Part shown: piece after piece, positions 57,661 to 64,000 of the stretch | Numbering within the stretch: the first letter of the stretch is position 1 | How the letters are laid out: each line of letters starts with the position of its first letter | Notes under the pieces: generated by a model | The model's input: the letters and a program-made list of their open reading frames with translations, nothing else | What the model was told of the DNA's origin: nothing | The model's database searches: none | Position numbers and translations under genes: made by a program | Assembly (NCBI GenBank): GCA_036702865.1 | Contig: DATNQD010000087.1 | Location: forward strand, 124,001 to 188,000 | Direction: 5' to 3' | DNA from: Trichocoleus sp. | GTDB lineage: Bacteria > Cyanobacteriota > Cyanobacteriia > Elainellales > Elainellaceae | Length of the DNA: 64,000 nt

Positions 57661-58227
57661 TCACTTATCCAGTTCCAGCAATTTTGCCCGAACTGTCTCG
57701 ATCCGTTTGCGGTTCACGCCTAAGTCAGACTGCCCTAACCGGGAAGCAGAGCGAACCTGGATTGTGCCTGTGCCTTGATCAAGATAAAACTCGACATCAT
57801 CGACATAGCCCATTAGCGCAGTCGTGAATTCGGCATAGAGATAATCAGGGCTATCTGTAATGATTTTCGTCCGCTCCATATTTTGGATCACGGTCTTCAG
57901 GCTTGCCATTGCCTCTTCCGGTGCGGTTTTGTAGGCGATCGGCGCAATAAAATGTTCTGCATCGGCGACAGGTGCTTGGCTGCTGACACAGTTGGGCGAA
58001 CCAGGACAGACAGCCAGTTTGCCATCCTTGACGCCCAAATTTGTCGGGCGTTTACCAGAAAAAGAAAAGAGGGGTTTGCTTCCCATAGCGAGTTGTACCG
58101 TAGCGGTAGAAGGGACAATAGCGGGGACAGTCAACAGCGTTTGGGCAGTGACGTGAGTTGCAGCTCCCAACCAGAGGATGAGGGTCAGAAGCAGGGTAAA
58201 ACAGAGAGACAAACCTGCGGTGAACAT
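57661..58227 (-). CDS. DUF1499 domain-containing exported protein
   Basis: The 188-residue protein has a hydrophobic leader (about residues 5-28) and a DUF1499 domain beginning at LAVCPGSPNCVSSQA, with two conserved cysteines. Later blocks are YLYAEFTTALMGYVDDVEFYLD and the C-terminal VRSASRLGQSDLGVNRKRIE, a hallmark of the family. The function is unknown. It is a single gene, 70 bases from the VOC gene and probably in the same direction of transcription. Confidence 0.9.
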   Translation of the reverse strand: MFTAGLSLCFTLLLTLILWLGAATHVTAQTLLTVPAIVPSTATVQLAMGSKPLFSFSGKRPTNLGVKDGKLAVCPGSPNCVSSQAPVADAEHFIAPIAYKTAPEEAMASLKTVIQNMERTKIITDSPDYLYAEFTTALMGYVDDVEFYLDQGTGTIQVRSASRLGQSDLGVNRKRIETVRAKLLELDK

Positions 58228-58298
58228 AAAAAGCCTTAGACGCTGATTAATTAGGATTTGAACCAGGAACTTAGCAGAAAGATTCTCTCCTTAACTTA

Positions 58299-58721
58299 CT
58301 ATTCCTCGACCGTAGGCTGCACCTTCGCTTCATGCAAAATCAGGCGATTGCCCGCTGGATCGTAAGCATAAATTTCACGCCCATGCTTAGCGATCGTGAT
58401 CTCCCCAGAAATCGGGGAGCCAATTCGGCGTAAATGTTCGATCGCTGTTTCTAGCTGCTCTACTTCAATACAAAGGCTCATGCTACCGCTCGATCGGCTG
58501 GCAAACTCCGCTTGATGGCTTGCTTTTGGCTGAAAGATACCGAGTCTAAGACCAGGAAGCTGAAATTCAGTATAAACACCAGGCAAATGGGTTGTCGGCT
58601 CCCCAATTAGCTGACGATAAAATGAAACCAGGGCTACATCTTGCCGATCTGCCAGCGCTACAAAAACGGTGCGAAGCTGTAGAGGCAATGAAGCGATAGG
58701 ATTGTGAGGATTGTGTGACAT
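58299..58721 (-). CDS. VOC (glyoxalase/dioxygenase) superfamily protein
   Basis: The 140-residue protein has the paired beta-alpha-beta-beta-beta modules of the VOC fold: FVALADRQDVALVSFYRQLIG at the start and SMSLCIEVEQLETAIEHLRRIG in the middle, ending EIYAYDPAGNRLILHE. The ATG at 58721 (MSHNPHNP) has no strong competitor except 58742. Metal ligands are only partly recognisable, so the reaction cannot be predicted. It is divergent from the aminotransferase gene. Confidence 0.82.
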   Translation of the reverse strand: MSHNPHNPIASLPLQLRTVFVALADRQDVALVSFYRQLIGEPTTHLPGVYTEFQLPGLRLGIFQPKASHQAEFASRSSGSMSLCIEVEQLETAIEHLRRIGSPISGEITIAKHGREIYAYDPAGNRLILHEAKVQPTVEE

Positions 58722-58860
58722 TCCTAATACTGTTCCTGCCAATGGGGTAAGGTATTTGCACTATCTTGGATAAAAGTCGAATGGTGTGAGCGGGGAGTGA
58801 GTTGCTCGTCCCCAAACCATTTCATCATTGACTCGAACCGTAGCGTCTTTTGGGGTAAGC

Positions 58861-60027
58861 ATGAAACTGGCAGCACGAGTGGGAGAGGTTACGCCATCCC
58901 TCACCCTGGCGATCGACACGAAAGCAAAGGCAATGAAGCGGGAAGGGCTTGACGTTCTTAGTTTTAGCGTTGGGGAACCCGACTTTAATACACCGGCTCA
59001 CATCCGGGCTGCGGCAGAAGCAGCGTTGGAACAGGGAAAAACTCGCTATGGTCCGGTGGCAGGAGAGCCAAAACTGCGAGAAGCGATCGCTCAGAAGCTT
59101 CAGAGAGACAATCACCTCAGCTACGCCCCAGAAAACATCATCGTCACAAATGGCGGTAAGCATTCGCTGTACAACCTGATGATGGCGCTCATCGAACCGG
59201 GCGACGAAGTAATTATTCCAGCACCTTATTGGGTCAGCTATCCAGAAATGGTGAAACTGGCAGGTGGAACACCCGTAATTCTGCCAACGACGGTTGAAAG
59301 CGGCTTCAAACTTTCGCCCGAACAGCTTCAGCAAGCGATCACTCCCAAAACAAAGCTATTCGTTTTTAACTCACCGTCTAACCCAACGGGGATGGTGTAC
59401 AGCCCCTCTGAGGTGAAGGCACTTGCCCAAGTGATTGAGCAGCATGATGTTTGGGTGGTGTCTGATGAGATCTATGAAAAGATTCTCTATGATGGTGCAG
59501 AACATTTGAGCATCGGTTCTGTGAGCCAGGCGGCATTTGAGCGAACGATCATCAGCAGCGGCTTTGCCAAAACCTATGCGATGACAGGCTGGCGTATTGG
59601 GTTTCTGGCAGCTCCAGCTCCTTTGATTAAAGCAGTCTCAACGATTCAGGGACATAGCACTTCCAATGTTTGCACCTTTGCTCAATATGGGGCAGTTGCC
59701 GCTTACGAAGGTTCGCAAGATTGCGTGGATGAAATGGTTGCTGCCTTTGCTGAACGGCGCAAAGTGATTTTAGAGTATATCAACTCTATTCCTGGCTTCA
59801 CCTGCCCCGAACCAAACGGTGCATTCTACGTCTTCCCCAACATCAACAAATTGGGCATCAAATCGCTTGATTTCTGTGCGGCTCTACTTGAGAAAAAGCA
59901 GGTGGCAGTCGTCCCTGGAATTGCCTTTGGGGCTGATGACTGTATTCGCATCTCATATGCCGCCAGCCTCGATGCCATCCATGAAGGCATGGAACGCTTG
60001 ATAGATTTCGTCAAATCTGTTCTTTAA
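58861..60027 (+). CDS. aspC: Aspartate aminotransferase, class I PLP enzyme
   Basis: The 388-residue enzyme transfers the amino group between aspartate and 2-oxoglutarate. The PLP lysine is K237 ([17 protein letters not shown]), with the PLP-binding [23 protein letters not shown] and the C-terminal substrate arginine region RISYA. The N-terminal [11 protein letters not shown] block is typical of subfamily I-gamma enzymes, some of which also act on prephenate. The ATG at 58861 begins MKLAARV; a longer frame from 58828 is unlikely. Confidence 0.95.
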   Translation: MKLAARVGEVTPSLTLAIDTKAKAMKREGLDVLSFSVGEPDFNTPAHIRAAAEAALEQGKTRYGPVAGEPKLREAIAQKLQRDNHLSYAPENIIVTNGGKHSLYNLMMALIEPGDEVIIPAPYWVSYPEMVKLAGGTPVILPTTVESGFKLSPEQLQQAITPKTKLFVFNSPSNPTGMVYSPSEVKALAQVIEQHDVWVVSDEIYEKILYDGAEHLSIGSVSQAAFERTIISSGFAKTYAMTGWRIGFLAAPAPLIKAVSTIQGHSTSNVCTFAQYGAVAAYEGSQDCVDEMVAAFAERRKVILEYINSIPGFTCPEPNGAFYVFPNINKLGIKSLDFCAALLEKKQVAVVPGIAFGADDCIRISYAASLDAIHEGMERLIDFVKSVL

Positions 60028-60245
60028 GGAAATTTCTGGAAGCAGAGGTACCTCTCATCTGTGGCACAACCTGCCTTTACAGGGATCCTGCTTGCCTGAG
60101 ATTGCCTAAAGCGACCTTGTTGCTTCACTTCCTCAACCTGACACTCGATCGACTCCACTCTATTTCTGTTGCATCCACAATATTTCAGGGAACTCTACCA
60201 GTAGTTCATCTGTGACCAGTTCCTCTTGCCAGAAATTCCCCGCTT

Positions 60246-61211
60246 ATGGGTCGATCAGTGATTGGGATGCTCTCCGCCTATCGGGATATCACGCAGAGCG
60301 ATTGGCTCTGGCAGCAAACTCCCGAACCTTTTGGCGGATGGCGCAATATTCAAATGCTTAAAAATGCTCCTCAGCCTGATTTTCTGCTGCTCTACCAATT
60401 CGATTTCTATCGCAAAGTCTCATCGCCCAAACCCTGGTTCAATCCTCTGCAACAGCGGCAGATTCAAAATGAAAAAATTATTCTGACTGATGCCGAGCTG
60501 AAAGGCGTTCCGCCAGAAAGAACAATTTATCTGATGCGAGAACCACCGCTTGTAGAAACCCTCGATCGCATTCAGCTCAACTACCAGGAAGCACAAACTT
60601 ACTGCGGCTACATTTCTGGTCCCGATGATCTTGCCCCCATCCCAGGCTACATGCCTGCCATTTGGTATCACAGCAATTCTTTCCAAGAGTTGGATCAGAT
60701 GCCGATTCCGGCGAAGGTTCGTCCTTGTAGCTGGATTACATCCGGCATTAGCCGCACTGAGAACCACCGCAAGCGATTAGCGTTTTTGCAGCAGCTTCAA
60801 ACCAAAAGCTTACTGATCGATTTTTATGGGCGTAACCTGCCTGCAACTGTCATAAGCCAGGGCGAACTGCAAAACAAATGGTATGCCATGGCTCCTTACC
60901 ACTACAATCTGGCGATCGAAAACTTCGCCGATAACCAGTGGTATGTGAGCGAAAAACTCTGGGACTCACTCCTTGCCTGGTGCTTGCCCATCTACTACGG
61001 TGGTTCCGCCGCCGATCGCCTCCTGCCACCGGGCAGTTTCCTACGGTTACCCAGCCTGGACGAGAAAGGGATTGCCTACATCCAGGAAGTCATTGCCACG
61101 CCCGATGCCTGGCACGCTGCGCAGGACGCAATTGCTGAAGCAAGGCAAATTATCCTCCACAAGCTCAACCTCCTTAACTGGCTCTCCGAATTTGTCGATC
61201 GCCACAGCTAG
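60246..61211 (+). CDS. Glycosyltransferase family 10 (fucosyltransferase-like)
   Basis: The 321-residue protein matches the alpha-1,3-fucosyltransferase family in its C-terminal donor-binding block YNLAIENFADNQWYVSEK and LWDSLLAWCLPIYYGG, where the EN and EK pairs contact GDP-sugar. The N-terminal half is variable, as usual. It probably adds fucose or a related sugar to a surface glycan or lipopolysaccharide. It heads a run of three glycan genes; the next begins 48 bases later. Confidence 0.85.
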   Translation: MGRSVIGMLSAYRDITQSDWLWQQTPEPFGGWRNIQMLKNAPQPDFLLLYQFDFYRKVSSPKPWFNPLQQRQIQNEKIILTDAELKGVPPERTIYLMREPPLVETLDRIQLNYQEAQTYCGYISGPDDLAPIPGYMPAIWYHSNSFQELDQMPIPAKVRPCSWITSGISRTENHRKRLAFLQQLQTKSLLIDFYGRNLPATVISQGELQNKWYAMAPYHYNLAIENFADNQWYVSEKLWDSLLAWCLPIYYGGSAADRLLPPGSFLRLPSLDEKGIAYIQEVIATPDAWHAAQDAIAEARQIILHKLNLLNWLSEFVDRHS

Positions 61212-61258
61212 GCTGTCCCCTTACGTCTGACGCCCACCCCCTTACCACCTGCTCCCTC

Positions 61259-62251
61259 ATGGACGGAATCTGTACCCTCGCCAACGATCGCGTCTATCAC
61301 CAACTCATTGCGCTGCTCAACAGTATTGAAGCCATGATGGGGCCTGAAATGCCCGTCTGCGTCTATCCTTACGATGACCAGATCGATCGGATTGCTGCCG
61401 AAATCGATCGTCGTCCAAACGTGCAACTCTATACCGACTCAGCATCAATCCAAAAGTGGGATGCTTACGTACGCCAAATTTGGGACACTCACCCAACTGC
61501 CCGCCAACGCTGGGGAGACCCTGACCCCACCCACTACCACCGAGTTGGAACCCATCGCCGCTTTTGTGCCTTTGATGGACCTTTCGATCGCTTCATCTAC
61601 ATGGATGCGGATACTCTGCTGCTAGACTCTGCTGATTTTATTTTCAACCAACTGAATCACCAGGATTGGGTTGTCTACGACTTTCAGTTCACCGATCCGG
61701 CGCATATCTACGATTTGTCATCCGCTCGGCTTCAAGAACTCTTTCCCGACGATCGCATTCAAACTGAAATCTTTTGTTCTGGATTCTATGCCAGTAAACG
61801 AAATGTATTTGATCAGGAATGTTTGAATTGGTTGCTGTCTGAACTTGCACTTGGAGACGCTGAAGTTCTCTATCCCATGGCTCCTGACCAAACCATTTTG
61901 AATTATATGGTCATGAAATCAGGGCTTTCTCACTATAATTTCGCGCTAGAACTCGCTGCCGATCGCCACACAGGATGCTGCGTTACTTCTCCACATTTTG
62001 AGCGACAAGGAAATTTGCTCTACGACAAGGGCAACCGTCTGACGTATCTCCATTACATCGGAATTTCTTCTCGCTATTTCAACTGCATTTGTGAAGGAGA
62101 AAATATTGATGTTCCGTACCGGGATCTCTTTTTGTACTATCGCTATTTGTCCTGTCCAGAACAGCACCCTGTTTTATCTGGAAAGGCAAAATCATATATC
62201 CAAAAAACGGGACTGACGCAACGGTTCCTCCGTAAATTCAAGCTTGTTTGA
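61259..62251 (+). CDS. Npun_R2821-like glycosyltransferase-type protein, first paralogue
   Basis: The 330-residue protein belongs to a cyanobacterial group named after Npun_R2821/Npun_R2823, with a GT-A-like fold. It begins GICTLANDRVYHQLIALLNSIE and carries a DxD-type metal motif in FIYMDADTLLLD (about residue 118). The block APDQTILNYMVMKSG and the late TYLHYIGIS match its neighbour. The acceptor is unknown. It overlaps the frame of the next gene slightly; the two are probably translated from one message. Confidence 0.8.
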   Translation: MDGICTLANDRVYHQLIALLNSIEAMMGPEMPVCVYPYDDQIDRIAAEIDRRPNVQLYTDSASIQKWDAYVRQIWDTHPTARQRWGDPDPTHYHRVGTHRRFCAFDGPFDRFIYMDADTLLLDSADFIFNQLNHQDWVVYDFQFTDPAHIYDLSSARLQELFPDDRIQTEIFCSGFYASKRNVFDQECLNWLLSELALGDAEVLYPMAPDQTILNYMVMKSGLSHYNFALELAADRHTGCCVTSPHFERQGNLLYDKGNRLTYLHYIGISSRYFNCICEGENIDVPYRDLFLYYRYLSCPEQHPVLSGKAKSYIQKTGLTQRFLRKFKLV

Positions 62252-62264
62252 AAAGAGGTCAATC

Positions 62265-63176
62265 ATGAATCGCGGCATTTATATCGTGGCAAACGATCGA
62301 GTTCAGGAACAGTCGATTGCCCTGCTCAACAGCATTCGCTTATACGATTCAGAAACGCCTGTTGTTCTCATTCCCTATGACGAAAACTATACTTCCGTCC
62401 TGGCAGCGCTTCGGCCCCATAACGTTAAGTTATTTCCCGATCTTTCTCTGATCGAGTCACTTTCAAATCAGCTATATGAGATTTTTGGAGAGCAGTTTTT
62501 TGACAAGCCAAATAAACTCAGAAAACAGGCTTGCTGGTTTGGGGAGTTTGACGAATTTCTTTATATCGACACTGATATTGTTGTCTTTGAAAAAATTATT
62601 GACAACCTAAACTATCTCGCTGATTACGATTTTATCTGCGCCGACTATCAACACAAAACAGGCATTTGCAACGTCTTTTCCCCGCAAGTGCTGACAGCAG
62701 GCATTTTTACCGAAACAGAATTACAAGATGTTTTTAACAGTGGTTTTTGGGCAGCCAAAAAACATCTCATTTCTGAATCAGCCTTGCGAACCTACTCCGC
62801 CGAATGTGCTGCCCATCCTGAATATTTTGACTTTTCTGGCAAAGTTTCCGATCAGCCAATTTTGAACTATATGGTTCTAAAGCAGATTCCACGTCGCCTG
62901 AATCTGACCCGCCGACCAGAACAAGCTCCCGGCAACTGGGCAGGTAGCTCTCACTTTGCAGTAAAAGGCGATCGACTCATCGATCCCACGGTCAACCAAC
63001 CGCTACAGTTCCTTCACTGGGCAGGCATTCCAATCAAACCAGGCTGTCCTTATTGGGAAACTTGGAAGCACTATCGCTATTTAGGCGAGCCAGAGCCAGA
63101 ATTTCCGCTTCAGCCAGTCTCATCTCAGCCGAACCTATGGCAGAAGGCAATTCGCAAGCTGAGGGCGATCGGTTAA
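62265..63176 (+). CDS. Npun_R2821-like glycosyltransferase-type protein, second paralogue
   Basis: The 303-residue protein is a tandem relative of the preceding one. Shared positions are RGIYIVANDRVQEQSIALLNSIR at the start, the acidic motif FLYIDTDIVVFE near residue 103, DQPILNYMVLKQ and LQFLHWAGIP. The two differ clearly elsewhere, so the duplication is old or each was acquired. AAGAGG seven bases before the ATG at 62265 supports this start. It converges with the YggT gene, eight bases away. Confidence 0.8.
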   Translation: MNRGIYIVANDRVQEQSIALLNSIRLYDSETPVVLIPYDENYTSVLAALRPHNVKLFPDLSLIESLSNQLYEIFGEQFFDKPNKLRKQACWFGEFDEFLYIDTDIVVFEKIIDNLNYLADYDFICADYQHKTGICNVFSPQVLTAGIFTETELQDVFNSGFWAAKKHLISESALRTYSAECAAHPEYFDFSGKVSDQPILNYMVLKQIPRRLNLTRRPEQAPGNWAGSSHFAVKGDRLIDPTVNQPLQFLHWAGIPIKPGCPYWETWKHYRYLGEPEPEFPLQPVSSQPNLWQKAIRKLRAIG

Positions 63177-63184
63177 AGAATCAG

Positions 63185-63484
63185 TTAAAGAGTCCGATCG
63201 AGCATGGTGAGCAACCCTTGCTGACCCAGAAGGATCTCACGGAGCAAACTGAAGATGCCAACCCAAATAATGGGCGCGATGTCCACACCACCGAGCGGAG
63301 GCACAATTTTACGAACAGGGCTCAGGAGCGGCTCAGTGATGAGAAAGATTACGTTGAAGGGAAGCCGATTTAGATCAACTTGAGGATACCAGGTTAGGAC
63401 GATCCGAAAAATAAACAACAGGATCATGAGTCCAAAAACAGGGGTAAGTATCCAAGCGGCGATCGTGGCAGCAGTCATCAGCAC
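63185..63484 (-). CDS. YggT family membrane protein
   Basis: The 99-residue protein has two pairs of membrane helices and the YggT/Ycf19 signatures RIVLTWYPQVDLNRLPFNVIF and LLSPVRKIVPPLGGVDIAPIIW. Relatives affect nucleoid or thylakoid organisation and division-related processes, but the molecular role is unsettled. It is divergent from psbX across about 215 bases. Confidence 0.92.
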   Translation of the reverse strand: MLMTAATIAAWILTPVFGLMILLFIFRIVLTWYPQVDLNRLPFNVIFLITEPLLSPVRKIVPPLGGVDIAPIIWVGIFSLLREILLGQQGLLTMLDRTL

Positions 63485-63656
63485 AGTTCCTAAATTCTTG
63501 AATTAGACCAACTACTTTAAGCTTTGTAACTTCTTTTTCATATTCTAACTTGCCTGGCTCCAGCCATACCCAGGAACCTTTCTGCTTCCATTCCAGACAG
63601 TGAGAACGCTATCCCTACAAATTACAAGTCTTCTCAAAGGGTAAACAGATCGATAA

Positions 63657-63662
63657 TATAAT
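63657..63662 (+). promoter_or_regulatory. -10 element of psbX
   Basis: A perfect TATAAT lies 37 bases before the psbX start, giving a predicted leader of about 30 bases. No strong -35 element is visible, which is common for light-regulated cyanobacterial promoters. Confidence 0.55.
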
Positions 63663-63698
63663 TAACAGCTTTGTTCTTCTTCTTACGGATAGAGTCCT

Positions 63699-63818
63699 AT
63701 GACACCCTCTCTAGCAAACTTTCTTTATAGCCTTCTGGCTGGCGTAGCAATCGTAGTTATTCCCGTCGTTGTTGGTCTAGTTTTTATTAGCCAAAAAGAT
63801 AAAATTCAGCGTTCGTAG
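63699..63818 (+). CDS. psbX: Photosystem II reaction centre protein PsbX
   Basis: The 39-residue protein is the one-helix PsbX subunit near the QB site of photosystem II. It reads MTPSLANFLYSLLAGVAIV and then a Val-rich helix ending FISQKDKIQRS, matching the cyanobacterial family in length, helix position and the QKDKIQR tail. It was too short for a routine frame search. The start has a weak upstream GGATAGAG. Confidence 0.93.
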   Translation: MTPSLANFLYSLLAGVAIVVIPVVVGLVFISQKDKIQRS

Positions 63819-64000
63819 TTTTCCGGATGGCGGGCAGCCTGCACCTAGCTAAAATTGGTCTGGTCTTAAAAGACACAGCCAGTCGCGAAAGCTCACAAAC
63901 TATCGTTAAATCCTAGAGCAGACTGCCTGCCTTTCTAAACAAGCAATAAGTCGCCTTAACCCGGGTGAAACCTCATTCACCAATCGTTAAACTCTCATTC

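Noticed and set aside
57536-57778. Plus-strand 80-codon frame overlapping DUF1499
   Set aside because: It overlaps the conserved C-terminal DUF1499 signature on the other strand.
58825-59334. Minus-strand 169-codon frame at the start of aspC
   Set aside because: It is antisense to catalytic-domain sequence of the aminotransferase; its composition (Cys, Trp, Phe-rich) is not protein-like.
1-64000. Frequent GCGATCGC/CGATCG repeats as a CRISPR or mobile repeat
   Set aside because: These are HIP1 octamers, scattered inside and between genes with irregular spacing; they are a genome-wide cyanobacterial feature.

Overview
The window is chromosomal DNA of a filamentous cyanobacterium, probably of the Leptolyngbya/Oscillatoriales type. 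The evidence is psbX (photosystem II), a Vipp1/IM30 gene, a biliverdin reductase, the system II cytochrome c maturation gene ccsA, many cyanobacterium-specific families (DUF3288, DUF3370, DUF3352, KGK, RMD1/DUF155, Npun_R2821-like), a complete hmp-type motility/taxis locus, and many copies of GCGATCGC-like HIP1 octamers. I see no transposase, prophage, plasmid backbone, rRNA or CRISPR array. Most of the window looks like ordinary core chromosome.

Layout: 0.2-5.1 kb holds sodB (minus), the secD-secF operon, a Uma2-family nuclease-like gene and an RMD1/DUF155 membrane protein. 5.1-9.3 kb holds a DUF3288 gene, a Ser/Thr kinase with TPRs, gatB and tRNA-Gly(UCC), all on the minus strand. 9.8-14.7 kb is a mixed stretch: DUF3370 protein, a possible microprotein, a GT2 glycosyltransferase, an orphan NMT1/ThiY-like binding protein and a 60-residue hydrophilic protein. 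14.9-21.6 kb holds hemE, an NAD-dependent epimerase-like gene, ppk1, vipp1 and bvdR.

21.7-35.2 kb is the main accessory system: five minus-strand genes, hmpA (PatA-like regulator), hmpB (CheY), hmpC (CheW), hmpD (MCP) and hmpE (a giant CheA hybrid), with the coiled-coil protein gene hmpF divergent from them. Together they are expected to control type IV pilus motility and its direction. HmpD and HmpE carry very long acidic disordered linkers, and HmpE has a 57-bp tandem repeat.

35.3-38.0 kb is a minus-strand run ccsA - KGK gene - tilS. 38.2-47.8 kb has a DUF3352 protein, a type 4 uracil-DNA glycosylase, a small conserved-looking protein, an Omp85-like barrel, the tyrS-pyrF-hypothetical operon and a class A penicillin-binding protein. 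47.9-54.6 kb has a Ski2-like helicase, a rhomboid protease and ppc. 54.8-57.5 kb has a serine-recombinase-like protein that seems to have lost its catalytic residues, an orphan DNA methyltransferase, and a regulatory interval with a terminator hairpin, a perfect CRP-type palindrome and a 38-residue membrane microprotein. 57.6-63.9 kb has DUF1499, a VOC protein, an aspartate aminotransferase, a three-gene glycosyltransferase run (GT10 plus two tandem paralogues), a YggT protein and psbX.

The observations most worth following are the catalytically degenerate recombinase, the 57.1-57.5 kb regulatory interval, and the repeat-bearing linkers of the taxis proteins. All functional names rest on motif recognition by eye; no search was run.
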